A stretch of DNA of 64,000 nucleotides from Parachlorella kessleri (lineage: Eukaryota; Chlorophyta; Trebouxiophyceae; Chlorellales; Chlorellaceae). This document shows positions 48,543-60,819 of this stretch, one piece after another. Where the stretch lies: NCBI GenBank assembly GCA_001598975.1, contig BBXU01002758.1, positions 1-64,000 of the forward strand. The letters run 5' to 3'. Below the pieces are notes generated by a model, which made no database searches, was not told the DNA's origin, and saw only the letters and a program-made list of their open reading frames with translations. A program made the position numbers and the translations under genes. The stretch's first letter is position 1; the number at the start of each line of letters is the position of its first letter.

Positions 48543-49474
48543 TCACGCATTGCTAGCAAAGACGTTGATGAAGTGATACACTCCATCTTCATCTCTAAGG
48601 GCCACCTCTGTCCCACAGGAGGCGCACTCTACCGGGTGAAGCACCTCCCCTCCGTCTTCAGCATCTGTCTGCCCCATACCCTTTGCATCCTGCCCTTGCT
48701 GCTGTGGCTGCTGCTGTTCCTGCAGTGGTTGCATCTGCCCTGCTGCCTGCAGTGTCGGCGTTGCTACCCCCTGTAACTGCTGCTGCTGCTGCTCTCCCAG
48801 GACTGCCGGAGGTACCTCATTTAGCTGCTGGCCTTGCTGCTGTCGTCGCCGCTTCTTCTGTCTTGCTGGCTTTGTGGGTAACCGAACAACATCTTTGGTC
48901 AACACCCTGCATCAACCCAATAACTTCAACTGACTGCACCGCAGCATGAAGGCCTCTCTTGCTGGTGCAACTGCTGTGCCTTGGAGTCAAGAAGACCCAA
49001 GCATGATGATAGCGTTTGTCAGGCGGCCAAGCTAGCACATACTCACTTGCAGTTCATGACGAACATGGCGCGGAACTGGTTCTCGTAGCGTGCGTGCTGC
49101 TGGCAGTCGATGCAGAGGGTGGTGAAGCAGAGGGGGCAGCTCAGCACAGCGTCCGACATGTGGCCCCGGCGGTGCTTAGCCATCCACTTCTCGTCCTTCT
49201 CATCTGCCGCTGGGTCGTAAAACTCAGGTGGAGTCAGGTCCAGCCCAAGCTCAGCAGCATCTTCATAGTCTGCATGTTGTAACAAATCTTAATGCAAACT
49301 CGCCCAAGCTGCTGGGACGTCGCAGTAAGGCAGCCTTGCTAGCACATGCAGGGGAGCAACCACCAAGAAGCATGCAGTAAAGCAGCTGGGCTCCGTGCCT
49401 GCCTGGCCTTCCATGGCAAACTCGTCCTCGTCATTGCCACTTAAGGACTGCTCGGCATCACTTTCTGACGCCAT
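48543..49474 (-). CDS. EAPP: E2F-associated phosphoprotein homologue (EAPP)
   Basis: In animals this nuclear phosphoprotein binds E2F and influences cell-cycle genes; the plant and algal role is unknown. Three exons join to 220 residues: 49474-49399, 49269-49047, 48906-48543. The conserved core is clear: LDLTPPEFYDPAADEKDEKW, a RRGH segment, DAVLSCPLCFTTLCIDCQQH (a zinc-binding CxxC...CxxC), YENQFRAMFVMNC, then C-terminal HPVECASCGTEVALRDEDGV (a second CxxC pair) and YHFINVFAS. A Gln-rich low-complexity stretch separates the two halves, where animals have basic sequence. Exon 1 (MASESDAEQSLSGNDEDEFA) joins in phase only through a GC donor, most simply CAG|GCACGG; this junction is less certain. 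Divergent from the EEP gene with 149 bp between start codons. Confidence 0.92.
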
Positions 49475-49623
49475 GTGCCTTTGCCACAGCTACAAGGAGA
49501 AAGCTAGAACAGCAACAACTTGTGAGGCTCGCTGGAACGGCACAAGGGGACCTTGTCCAAAGCAACCTTTCTGCCCTCCTACTGCAGAGCTATGTCTTTG
49601 ATCGGGGCAGGTCATGACTAACT
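49475..49623. promoter_or_regulatory. Short bidirectional promoter EAPP / EEP gene
   Basis: Only 149 bp lie between the divergent ATGs at 49474 (minus) and 49624 (plus), so both genes probably share one nucleosome-free promoter. No defined motif was identified. Confidence 0.5.
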
Positions 49624-52600
49624 ATGACGGCCAGGGCGCAAGTTTTAAGATCTCCCAAGACGAGATCAGTTCAATTGGGGACCTTTGAAACAAGGATTAG
49701 TTCGTCACCAAAAGATTATGACCCTCCCCCTGCCTGGTACCGTATATGCCAAGGATTTTCGACAGCCTGGGGCACAGGATGGGACGAACAAACCCTTAAA
49801 ACTGCTACAGGTAAGCTTGTAACTCAATGCTTAACCACCATACGCTGGCAAAGGGGCTCTCTGCTGTCATATCATCACATCACCGTGGCGGCACTGCATC
49901 CTTGGGTACAGTGGAACATAGAGCGGGGCTACCAGCTTCCCGGCATCATAGAGGAGTTGAAGCACATAGATGCTGATATCATCTCCTTGCAAGAGGTCGA
50001 TGTCGGCTGCGAGCGCAGCGGCAGTGTCGATACAGGTGGGCCTGCGGCAGGTAGCTGCACCATTGTGAACTCCAGAAAGTCATCGGCCCTGCCATATTGG
50101 GCATCACAAAGGAAAGAAGACGCTCTTCCTTACCTACCATGATCGTTGTGCAGGCGTTGCGATAGCGGAGGCACTGCAGCTCAACTATCTATTCCTCTGC
50201 GAGTTTGAAGAGCTGCACTCGCCGCTGAGAGATGCCAAGTCCCAGGTTGGCTACACCTGGCTTAACAGCAGCAGCGAAAGAAACGGCTCCCAGCCTTGCA
50301 TTGTGACATTATAGCGGCCTGACTGGGACTGAACCCGCAGCTGCCCTGGCCAGCGAGCATGCATGTGGCAAGAAGGGCAAGCGGGAGAAAGCTAACACTA
50401 AATGCTCCGTTGTGTACAGGGTGGAGGAGTGCATGGCAACGCAATACTGACCAAGTTCGATGTGCTGGAGCATGGCATTGTGGAGCACAGGTTGGTAGCC
50501 TGGGCATTACATGCTTAGCCTTCTGCTGTTGCCCTCCACTACGGAGGCCAGGGCCAATTACAGGTCTCTGCAGGTTTTGCACTTCCTAGGTATGCCCAAT
50601 GAGAGGTATCAACGATGCCGCATCAGCAATCCCAGGTTAGAAGCCACAAGAAATACAAATTGAGCACGCTCTAAGCCATCAGTTGTGCACTGCACGACTG
50701 GCTGGCAGCCAGTGGCCAGGGCCCCTCAGGGTTGCTAGCTAGCTGCGAAACTGGACTGCCGGTTTAGTTCAGCGACCTGAGCTGCATGGGCCAGGATGAT
50801 GCTCGCTGTGTCCTGTGTCGGGCAGCTTTCTGCCACGTCTGCTGATGCCTGGACCTCAGCACGAGAAACTGCCATCGTCCCTCCAGGGCCCCTACCAATG
50901 CTCAGCTTTCGCATCAGGCACTTCAGCAGCCCACCAAGTCTGCTCTGCTGCTCTCCAGCAATAGCCGCCTCCCTCTCCTTCACCCCCTTGGGACCTGTCT
51001 GTGGCTGCTCTATTTCAGTTGTGCATCCGTGCGGTATTTGCAGCCCTTGCAGCACCCCTCCTTGGGTCACTGCTGGTGTAGCTGGCAGATAGATGGTGAA
51101 GCCGTCGTACTCGGGGTAAGAGGGCGCTGCAGTCATCCAGAAGATGCTGCCTGCCATGGGGCTGCCGTCCTGCATGAGCTTCAGCACCCGCCCCAGCACC
51201 TGCAGCCCTCACACACAGGCCTTGCAGTGTGGGACACGCGCCCAGCAATGGCTGCATGGCCATTGCATGGCATGGGGGATTGTGATGCACCCCAGGTCAC
51301 ACCTGTAGTGCCTTGCAACGTATGTGCCTGTGCAACAGGCCTGTGCAACAGGCCTGTCCTTGGCTCCCATGCATGCCATATTCCTGGCACCAGGCAAACC
51401 CTGACAGTCTCCAGCGGTTGAGAGCCAGTCTCAATGTTGGCCACTCTCGCCAAAAGGCATCAAATAAGGCACGACCCCCAACTCACTGTGTCGAAATAGC
51501 CAGCCCTGCTCCCAGGATCCTCGCCAGCTTTCTTGCCAAATTCAGAAAGAACCAGCGGCTTGCCTAGCTTGCCAGCCAGCTGGGTGTGCACATCCAACCA
51601 GCTGAGAGCAAAACGCAGCTTGGCCTGCAGTCAAGCATTGGCTGGAAGCCCTATAGTAATTTCACTCGCCAGGCTTTGGGAGTCGCGCATTCCAGGCCTA
51701 AACCACGGTATGCAATGCACTTGGTCTGGCCTACCTCCTCAGCAGCTTTGGGCAGCCAGAGGTCGGGGTAGAGGTGGCAACAGGCAAAGTCAATGTGTGG
51801 GCTGTGTGAGTCGTGGAGGAAGTCACACCCAGTGAAGTTGCAATCGTAAGGGTTGCAGCACTGAGAGCCTGCATCAGGCAACAGACATGTCAGCGGCAAT
51901 TGTCTTGTAGAGGCTGTGCACCCGGCATATAGCAGGACGCACCAACGGCAATGCAGGATATGAATGATGCAAGGAGGCAATTTTCTTGAAGGCTTCATCA
52001 GCCCCTGGCACGGATACTCCTAGGAAGCGTGCTATTGAATGGAATCAAAAGCGGAAGTAGCCGTTGAGCGGTTGCATAGTGATGCCTGTAAAAGAACTCC
52101 TCTGGCCACCCAGTGACAGCGGTTTGGGCTCTGCCTGCCTATGCCACCTGGGGTTGAGGGTCCAAGGAAGCCCTCACAGTCGAGAGTCACAAGGTGGTTA
52201 GGGTCGACCTGTTTCACAAAGTGGGCTGCCTGCAGGGCATTTCAAGAATTCCCTTGCCTGCGAGGAGAGTCCGGAACTTGCCGCCCACACGTTTTTCAGA
52301 GGGGTTGCGACAGGTGGGCGGGTAGGAATATGCTGTGAGAATGGACCAGACCACAAGAGGTGTGATGTGCAAACTGCCGTCACCGAAATGCCTGCGGCTG
52401 TGGGCAAGGCGCTCACAGAGAATCCACCGACGCAGCTGTGGCTACCTAGCCTGCATGACACCTGCTCTGCCCAGCAGGCAATGGTGCGGCAGTGATGGTC
52501 TCCATTGCACTGTGGCTCGTTGGCTAGACCCCATCCAAGAATTGTGGGATCATCCCTGCAAATCCAGCGCATGACGGAGAGTCAGCCCAGACCAGGAAGT

Positions 52601-55600
52601 AACCGAGTCAGACCACATGCATGGAAAGCGCAAGGGGTTGGTGCCAGCCAGGCAGGCTGGCAGGTAGGCACCGGCTGGCTCTGTTGCCGCAGGTGCAGAT
52701 CTCGCTAAGCAGCCTGCCTGCAAATACCTGTAAGCCCTGCCTGTCATAACATTTACTCTCAAGAGGATGGTGGTTACAAATATTCGGAACATCTCCTGGC
52801 AGGCGCCATCAGTGTAGAACTCTTCAGGCCGGCATCCCTCCTCGGGCAGCCCTTGCTGCTGTCGGCTCCACCTGTGGCAGCAGTCGTGGAGATCTGCAGG
52901 TAGTTCTTGGTAGGGCTCCTAGTTGCACAGTGTTATTGGAATGCTGGAGGAGGACGGGAATTGCTGATATGCACAGTGCCATCACATCTGTCGACGATGG
53001 CAGGGAAAGCTAGGGCTTTGTAATGCTTGTCATCTCAAGCCCGTCAATGCCCTCGCTCAACATGACTTGCACATACGTGACATACTGCAGCATGCCGCCA
53101 TAGTCCTGCCAGTAGTTGGTGAGGTCCAGGAGCAACTTCAGGCCACGCTTGCCAGCCTCTGCCACCACAAAATCGAGTGCCCTGAAAACTGACTCCGCGA
53201 ACTCCCCTGCAGCCCGGCGCAACAAAGTGGAAGTATCAAAACAGTATATGCAGCTGGGCATCAGCACGCATGCCAACTACTGGCAGTGGCTGGCCACTAG
53301 TGGTGACTGGTTGGATGCAGTGCAGCATTGGGCGGCAAGCGGCAGGCAAAGGGAAGGGTTTGTCAACGTGCTCACCTGGCTGGGTTTGTAGAGCGTTCCA
53401 CTGGCTGGCACCGTCGTTAAAAGCCCATGTGCGCACCACGGTAAGCCCAGAGGCCGCAATGCTGTTAAGCACCCCTGTAACCTCGTGCACCAGTCCTGGG
53501 TCAGCTGCCCTGGTCTGCATGCATGACGTGGACCCCCTCAGAACTTGCTATTCGTAGCACCTCCCGGTCGCAAGTCACTGGCACAGGCTGTCTCCTTCGA
53601 CGTGCCCTGGTCTGTCACTTGCAGTGCACTCCCTCTTTTGCACTCTCTTAGAGCTGGACTGCAGGCTTGCTCAGTTCTGTCCAGCCTAGCAGTAGTGCCT
53701 GGCTGCAAGCTCGTCCCTGCTGCTGTAAGCAATGGCAAGCACGGGGGATCCCTTCCCAGGAAGGCTGTATTGTGTACTCAGGATGCTCAGGCAGCCTGCT
53801 TACCAAGAGGTAGTAGCAGTTCGCTCCACAGAAGTAGAAGGGCTTGTCGCCCAGCGTGAAGTGCGTGCGGTCGTTGCTTACCCTCACAAACTCCGAGTCA
53901 GCCATGGCTTTGAGTAATAACAACATGAGAAGCGCAGGGCAGCGAGTGAGCAAAAGCAGTGGGCAGCGCGCTTGTGCCACGCTGGACCTTGGACGGGCCA
54001 AAGCTGGTGCTCCAGGCTAGCTCTGCAACATAGTTACTAACAAGCCTTCTCATCGAGCAACATCATGTTGCTCGATGATATGATACGCTGAAGCATGGCA
54101 AACAGATTTGCTCTTTCGGGTGCCTTGCAGGATGTATCCCGTGGACTGGAATGACCCACAGCACTCCTTGGCCAAGAAGGAGCCCAGGCATGGGAGGCGC
54201 GCTGTGCTGAGAGCTACGTTAGACACACCGCAGGTTCCTGCCTGCTATTTGCCTTGCCAGGCTGCTTGTACAGATTGAGCTTACTGTGCTTGCTGCCTGT
54301 AGTTTGCATGCGGCATGGACAAATGGGATACAGCTGCAAAGGCTGGGACGCAAGCAATTGTGGTGTGTGTTCTCGCCAATGGGAGGGGAGGAGTTTCCAT
54401 GAGATTTCATACTACTAGTGATTAGTGCCGCCACTGGGTTGTGTTTCTTGCCCACTGCTTACACTGCCTGTACGCAGGGTCCTCTGGTAGTATATTGCGC
54501 TCACCTGGAGGTCTTCTGTGGGATGCTTGCAAGGATTTGCCAGCTGGCAGACATTTTCTCGGATGCCAGGCGCATGGTGCAGCAGGTATGTAAGATGCAA
54601 TGTGACTTGCGGCGATGTTCTGTTGGCTGCGCTGCACTCAGGCTGGTATCAGTGTATTTTCTGGTGCTTCATGTCACAGCGCATGGAGCTCCTATGAGAC
54701 TTTCTGATGGCGCGTGGGTTGATGAGCTCGCATCCTAGCATGCATATGTCGAACCACAAAACCCAAAACATTTACTGGGTTTCTTGCAGGGTTACTTCCA
54801 CCAAGCCATCCTCGGAGACCTTAATACCATGGCGCATGGCATAGCTCGGTTATCACCTAACTACTGCGGCGACCGCATGCGATTCAGGTGATGCTAAGTG
54901 ACGTCAAGTGCAGAATGGCCCGTCAGGCTCAGCTGGGATCGAAGTGCAAGTGCTTAGGAGGCCAGGGTCTCAGACACACATCACTTCTTGATATGATGAG
55001 TTGACACCATTGCAAAGTGAGGGCGTGTTAGGCAGCGCCTAATCGCCAGAGTCCCAAAGTGCTTTTATGGAAACTCTTATGATGTTGCTGTAGGTCCCTT
55101 GGCATGGATGAAGCTGTCGTTTGGGAGCAATATGTAATCTCAGCGCTAGACCCTGCTTTCGATCCACAGCAAGACAGGCAGTTGGCTAGCCTGATGAGAA
55201 AAGACGGGTCTGCATCTTGTCAGACACCACGCTCAAGGCTCATGATGGACTCACAGCCCAGCACTGCAGTAGGCTCAGCAGGAGTGGCAGACAAGAGAGC
55301 CACGGTGGCGCTTGGTACAGTCAGTGCTGTTCCTCCGGTGGCAGCTGCTGCTCAGGACGCCAGTATGGAAGGCGCGGACGAGGAGAAGGAAGGGCAGCAG
55401 GGCTTGCAAGCCTCAGCAGCAAGCCCAGCAGCAGAGCGTGGTGCAGCAGTGGTGCCAGAGTCACAGCAGCATCCCGCTGCTTTACAGCATAATACACAAA
55501 ATGCAAATGCACAGTCAAGGGGCATCGTTGCAGCAGGCACTGGCACCGCTGGCAGAAGGAGCGCAGCCGTGAGGCTGAGCAAGGATGGGCCCTTCAATGT

Positions 55601-56094
55601 GCAGCTGGTCAAGTGGGGGCTGAGCCAGGAGACAGCTCGCGATGCACTCAACCCTGGTGAGGCATGGGTTTGGTTATACGATTAGGGACACTGCAAATTT
55701 GGGGGCGAAGTGGGCATACCCCTTGGAGCCAGGCGTGCCGCTTGTAAACAACCGTGCTGTGCTGGCATCCACCTCTCCTGTGCTCACCATGTGGTGTTAA
55801 GTGGCCTATTGTTCTTGCTTTTGTCTTGGCGAGCCCCCTCCCAGCTGCCACCACTGTCTATTGAGCGCAGCTTCACGTTCCTAACCCGCTGCAGGCTTTT
55901 CCGATCCCTTTCCCGCCGCTACCACAGTCACCCTGGACAACCCTGCCTACCGCTGGCTGGGCTTCTCGCTCATGCGAGGCAAGCTCGACTGGGCCCTGCT
56001 GCGCCGGCTGCGGGTGCACAGCACGCACGTTGGGAACCTTGACTATGGGCTCTCAGACCACAGGTGGCTGGCTGCTGAGGTGTCCCTGGAGTGA
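49624..56094 (+). CDS. DNase I-like endonuclease/exonuclease/phosphatase (EEP) family protein
   Basis: A metal-dependent EEP-fold hydrolase of a plant-type group of unknown substrate, related to CCR4-like nucleases. Eight exons join in phase to 548 residues: 49624-50035, 50154-50245, 50420-50490, 54131-54233, 54478-54585, 54790-54887, 55094-55656, 55895-56094. Core motifs: [36 protein letters not shown] (metal-binding Glu), [92 protein letters not shown] and [11 protein letters not shown] (catalytic His). All metal and catalytic positions expected for the fold are present. Exon 7 inserts a ~130-residue Ala/Gln/Ser-rich low-complexity segment between [13 protein letters not shown] and ALNPGF. 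Intron 3 (50491-54130) contains the complete mannanase gene on the other strand. Confidence 0.92.
50735..53926 (-). CDS. Endo-1,4-beta-mannanase, glycoside hydrolase family 5
   Basis: Hydrolyses internal beta-1,4 bonds of mannans by a retaining mechanism. Nine exons join in phase to 482 residues: 53926-53804, 53514-53376, 53206-53077, 52871-52728, 52555-52462, 52229-52148, 51868-51735, 51624-51487, 51199-50735. GH5 marks: [65 protein letters not shown] with the acid/base Glu (~192), [40 protein letters not shown] with the nucleophile Glu (~310), and [20 protein letters not shown]. It resembles plant-type GH5_7 mannanases. A ~100-residue low-complexity C-terminal tail follows the barrel. The N-terminus [13 protein letters not shown] is too short for a clear signal peptide; an extra upstream exon or cytoplasmic location is possible. 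The whole gene sits inside intron 3 of the EEP gene on the opposite strand. Confidence 0.95.
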
Positions 56095-57313
56095 AGGCGG
56101 CGGACGGGTTTAGGTGCTGTATTAGCATGGGTGGCAGGTAGTGCAAACAGGGAGTGAGAGTTGAGCTGGACTGACAGTGCTGTGTGCTGAAGGTTCCAAA
56201 GCCAGGTGAGCAACAGATGTCCCGGCCTGACTAATTTGCAAGTCGCTCAGCTGGAGGTTTAAGCATTTGCCGCTTGTTACATGGTGGCAGGCGGTGCGAA
56301 GAGAGAGAGGATAGGGTTGAACTGTACCAACAGGGCTGAATGCAGTTATTGGTAAGGGTGGCAGGTTCGGACAGAGAGATGTACTGACAGGGCTGGATGC
56401 AAGTGTGCTCCTGGGTTATGTATTCACAAGTATTCCAGGAGGAGTTTACAATTCGACGGGCCCGTCTTTTAGTATCACACACCACGAGTACATCATCATT
56501 GCGTGTGCATGACGCATGTGCAGTACAATTATATAGGACGAATGAAAGGTAAAGCACATATGTGTGCGGGGAAGCATGCGTTGCGCCAACTCGCAAAGGG
56601 GGGTGCCTAGGCATCTGAACGGGACGGGGGCAGTGCAAAGCCCCCGCCCCCGGCACAGCCGGGTGGTTCCTAGAACAAAGAGTTGTCTTCTCACAGCGCT
56701 GATCCACACACTCGCATACCAGTAGCCAAGGGGAGTAGGGGACAGAGAGGGGGGCAGTCTAGAAAGCCACGCCAGCTGCATGCCGCACCACCTCGCAACC
56801 ACGCTAACACATACCAACCACGGCACCACCAGAAACTGCAGTCCATGCATTGCAATGCAACAAGCCTTATACTAGGGAGACACAGTCACCTCCAGGGCGG
56901 GGGTCGCCCCTGCAGCAGCCCAACTGCCCAGCCGCAAATTTTGCCCCTGGGCCCCCGAGAAGAGTTGGCAAAACAGCCGCCACAGCAGCGCACCCCACCC
57001 TTCCAAGCACATGCCAACCGCGCCCAGCCAGGTCCCTAGGACCCCTGCCACGCTGCTAGCGTGCCCTCCCGCCGCCATCACAGCCCACCCCTCAACACAG
57101 CGCCACACAGCATAGCCCGCACAGCGCTACTCGCCGAGCGGGAAAGGCTTCAAGCAGGCAGGCAGGGCTGCGCAGCAGGGAACCCCAAGGCCCCAGGCTT
57201 CAGCACAGCCTGGCCAAACAGTGGTATGCCACAAGCCAAACACCCACTAGCCATGCAGTGGATTACTCAGCGAGCCGCTGAGTAGTCATTGCCACAAGGC
57301 CAGGCCCAGGCGC
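56095..57313. other. Convergent 3' region with repeat copies between EEP gene and CRD1
   Basis: Contains the 3' UTRs of both genes and three copies of the dispersed ~70-bp repeat (56121-56185, 56279-56345, 56352-56405). TTACA at about 56276-56280 could be a distant CRD1 poly(A) signal. No coding exon is supported. Confidence 0.45.
56121..56405 (-). repeat. Dispersed ~70-bp repeat, three adjacent copies
   Basis: Three diverged minus-oriented copies of the family seen at 48299. The first (56121-56185) reads GGGTGGCAGGTAGTGCAAAC, then GGGAGTGAGAG and GAGCTGGACTGACAG. The second and third keep GGTGGCAG at the start and ACAGGGCT.GATGCA at the end but vary in between. Confidence 0.75.
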
Positions 57314-60300
57314 TCAGTAGATGTAAGACTTCTCTAGCTCGGGCTCCATGTCCAACGAGCCGCACTTCTTGATGGGCATGAAGAACAGCTGCACCAGCTC
57401 GGCCGTCAGGCGCTCGTAGCCCGGCAGCTTCATCAGGTTCTTCACAAAGCTGGGGTAGGCTGCAGGCAGGCAAGACAAGCCCAGCTCGGAAACCAGTCGG
57501 TGATCAGATTAGCACAGGGTCCAAATACCCTGTCAATACCACAGTGGGGCGGCAGGGCCAAGGTAGGACTTGGTGTGCTATCCAGCAAAGAAAAGCGGAT
57601 ATAGACAGAGCAGCACCGCTGCAGTGGGTGGTTTGCATCACACAACAGGACCCCAATGTCACACCACGTTTGCTGACCTTGCAGGCCCACGAAAAAAAAA
57701 CCCAACCTGCCCGTTCAGGAACTCCCCCAAGCAGGAATAGAGCGGCAGCGACACTCACAGAGCTTGTCAATGGCAATGAGGCTCTCGTTGATCTCATAGA
57801 TGCGGTGCAGGCGGGGGAAGAAGTCTGGGTGGTCGTGGTCGGGCACCACGGGGAAGATGCGCTCGGTGCTCTTGTTCGTCTCGGTGATGACGTGGCGGTC
57901 AAACACGTCCACGTTCATGCCCAGCGTCTGGTAGAAGTCGCGGCGCTGGTGGTCGTTCAGGTACATGGTAACGTACACAGACAGGCAGAAGAAGCGGCTC
58001 CACATGCTGCACACAGGGGGAGGAGGAGGAAGGGAAGAGGTGAACAAGGGTGTCAGAGCGAGTAACGGGCGCCACAGGAGCAGGCAGGTCCATGCTGAGT
58101 ACAGGTGGCTGCTGGGGAGCCGCCATGCTGTCAAGCGTAAGTGTGCCAACAGGCTCCGCCAGGCTACAACTGCAGACGCCCAGCATACACCACGCCACAG
58201 CCGGACGGCAATAACATCAGAACGATCACCATTTAATCCTACCACCGCCGCAATGGGGCCGAGCATACAAGGCTGGGTGCCAGGCGGCTTTTCTACAAAT
58301 CACCCAATACAAGCCAACAGGGCAACAGGGGTGCCTGCGCTACTCACTCTGCCTCCCAGCCGTGCAGCAGCTCCGGCCGGACCTTGAGCGACGCCGCCAG
58401 GAAGTCGCCGTGGCGGCTCTCGTCCTGGCACCAGTTCTCAAAGTACTCAAACAGCGGGTACAACTGGTTGTCAGGGTTGCGCTGCAGGTGCCTGCAGGGG
58501 GGTCCGTTTAGGGTTTGGTGTTTGGGGCAGGGCCTGACAAGCTCACCACTACACAGCCGCAAACGGACAGAACAACAGAAAGGCTTGCGCTTCTACCGAT
58601 CATGCCGCCTCCACTCCTGCCAGCAAGGCATGATCACAAGTTGTACATCCAGAGCACCCTCACCAACGCGTTCAGGAGACTTCTGGCCAGCCCCCACTTC
58701 CCGCCTCCCCAAACCACCCGACCTGACCCACATACATGAAGCCCCTGTCGCCCACCTGTAGATGGAGATGTAGCGCCAGTAGCCGATCTTCTCCGACAGG
58801 TAAGTTGCGTAGATGATGAACTTGGGCTTGAAGTACGTGTACTGCCGGTTCTTGGTCAGGAAACCAAGATCCAGGGCCAGGTTGAAGTCTGCAGGCGGGG
58901 CGGGCGGCCGCAGGTTAAGGTTGAGCAACACAAAGGCAATGTGGGTCGCAGTCCACTGCTAGGCTGCTAGCATGCACACATGCCTTGTGGCCGTGCGCAG
59001 GACCACAGGCTCAAAAGATGCTGCTGAGCACCTGCCGACCTGCACAGAACTAAACTGTCAAGGCACTGCCGGGCAGGCCATGCAGCTTGCACTCCTGAGC
59101 TGCATCCGATCCTCCCCTGACTTCCCCAAGCCCGCCTACCCACCCCACAGCCATCTGCGCCCACTCACCAGACAGGCCCTTATTGATGAAGCCGGCGTGG
59201 CGGGCCTCATCGCGGGACAGCAGGGTGAAGATCTCGGCCAGGGGGGGGTTGGACTTGGCCAGGCGGCGCCCCAGCTCCTTGTACAGCAGGAAGCCGGAGA
59301 ACTCTGCATGTGGAGTGCGCGGCAGCGCCATCGTTAGCCTTGAGAGATACAGCGGGAGGCTTGGAAGCTCACACATACCAACAAGCCGTCCAGGAGCAGC
59401 GCTGCACACCACTGTCCCCCCAAACTGCGGGCCTGTATCAGATGCAACCTGCACCAGGTCTGCGTCAGAAAGATACAGAACCCCAGAGTTGCAGCGACCT
59501 CTGCCAGGCTGGCAGTGCTGGGCAGCCCCAGCCGCCGACCAAGGAAGCCTGCATCTTTGTTACCCCAAGCGCACCACGGAATGACGCAGGCAACCCCCGC
59601 CCCCAGGCTGCTGCCGCCACTGCTGCCGCCGCCCCAGCGCACCTGCCGTGCAGCCGCGCTCCAGGAACTCCACAAAAATCTTGCGGATGGGGCCCTTGAG
59701 CTTCTCCGCCGCCACCTGGAAGGTCTCGTTGCGCACAAAGTGCTTCTGGTTGTAGTCCTTGCGGAACTCCTCCAGAGAGGCCAGCAGCTGCTCCACGCCC
59801 TCCATGTTCAGGTTGTGCTTCTTGGCATCGAACATCTCCTCCATCTCATCGAAGTCGGTGGTGTAGAACCTGCGCAAGGCACGCTTGAAGAGGTGAGACT
59901 GGTCACGAGTTGCGTAAGGTGGTTGGGAGTGCTTGCCAGGAACACTGGCCAAGAGAGGGACAGGTAGGAAAGGCTGCCACAACAAGCTTCAAAAACCTAC
60001 GTAAGCAAAATCCCAGTGTATAGAGTACACAACACCACAAATACTGTACCACCACTCCTGCGGTTGACCAAATACTCCTACGCCCAACAAGCCAGGAAAC
60101 CTGAGGCCAGAGCCACCCAGACCCCAGTGCTGCTCTCTGCCCGACACTGTCCCTCACCTGGGGGTCAGGATAGTATCAGCAGCAGCCACCTTGACACCCT
60201 TGCGCATGAGCTTGTAGCCGAGCTGCAGCGAGCACAATGCGATCGCGAAGGACGTCGGTGAGGCAAGGACGGGGCACCAATTGGCAGTTTGCAGTTATCA

Positions 60301-60501
60301 TTGTAACAGCTACCCTGCTAGTGCGACTCTGCATCTGCCAGCACAAGCTGTGGCATGGGCTCTCACCTCATCAACCATCTCCTCAGTCTGGGCAGCTGCC
60401 CTAACGACGGGGGCGGCCCTCCTAACGGAGGGGGTGCGGGCAGCACCCACCCTGCGGGCCACGCCGAAGCGGGCACCCGAGGTGAAGGCAGTAGTCTGCA
60501 T
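57314..60501 (-). CDS. CRD1: Mg-protoporphyrin IX monomethyl ester (oxidative) cyclase, diiron subunit
   Basis: The aerobic cyclase subunit (AcsF/CHL27) that forms the isocyclic ring E of chlorophyll at chloroplast membranes. Eight exons join in phase to 410 residues: 60501-60367, 60222-60158, 59869-59643, 59303-59169, 58888-58756, 58491-58348, 58006-57759, 57459-57314. The first ~40 residues ([20 protein letters not shown]...) form a typical chloroplast transit peptide rich in Arg, Ala and Ser. The mature protein shows LLTPR-type [38 protein letters not shown], the diiron DEARH (~174-178), [19 protein letters not shown], the second diiron motif [13 protein letters not shown], and [20 protein letters not shown]. 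The length matches green-algal CRD1 (~407). Chlamydomonas has two such genes (CRD1 and CTH1, regulated by copper and oxygen); sequence alone does not say which this is. Codon use is strongly GC-biased, as expected for a highly expressed gene. Confidence 0.98.
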
Positions 60502-60819
60502 GCTGCTCAAGTGGGGTCTGCACTAGCTGGTGCTGACGCCCGCTGGTAGGTGAGGAGGTGTGAGCAAACAACCAGGCTTGGGAGCACTTGAATGGCTGTG
60601 CGATAAGGGTAATAGCGCTGCGTGGCCTGTGGCGGGGAGACACGCAATCTCGCAAGATAAGCTACGCGCGGGAAGGGTAAAGCAGGCCGTGACACGCAGT
60701 TGACCAGGCTGTCGAGCTCCCTGCAGTGCTACGGTGGGGGCCAAGCTTCATCTGAGAGCTTGAAGTGCATCCCTGAAGGGACGGCTCATAAGTTGATGAC
60801 CACATGTCATGTTATCCTG

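Noticed and set aside
49800..49920. Possible intron in EEP exon 1 (GTAAGC at 49810, AG at 49917)
   Set aside because: The frame is open straight through, and removing the segment puts the conserved QWNIERGY out of frame.
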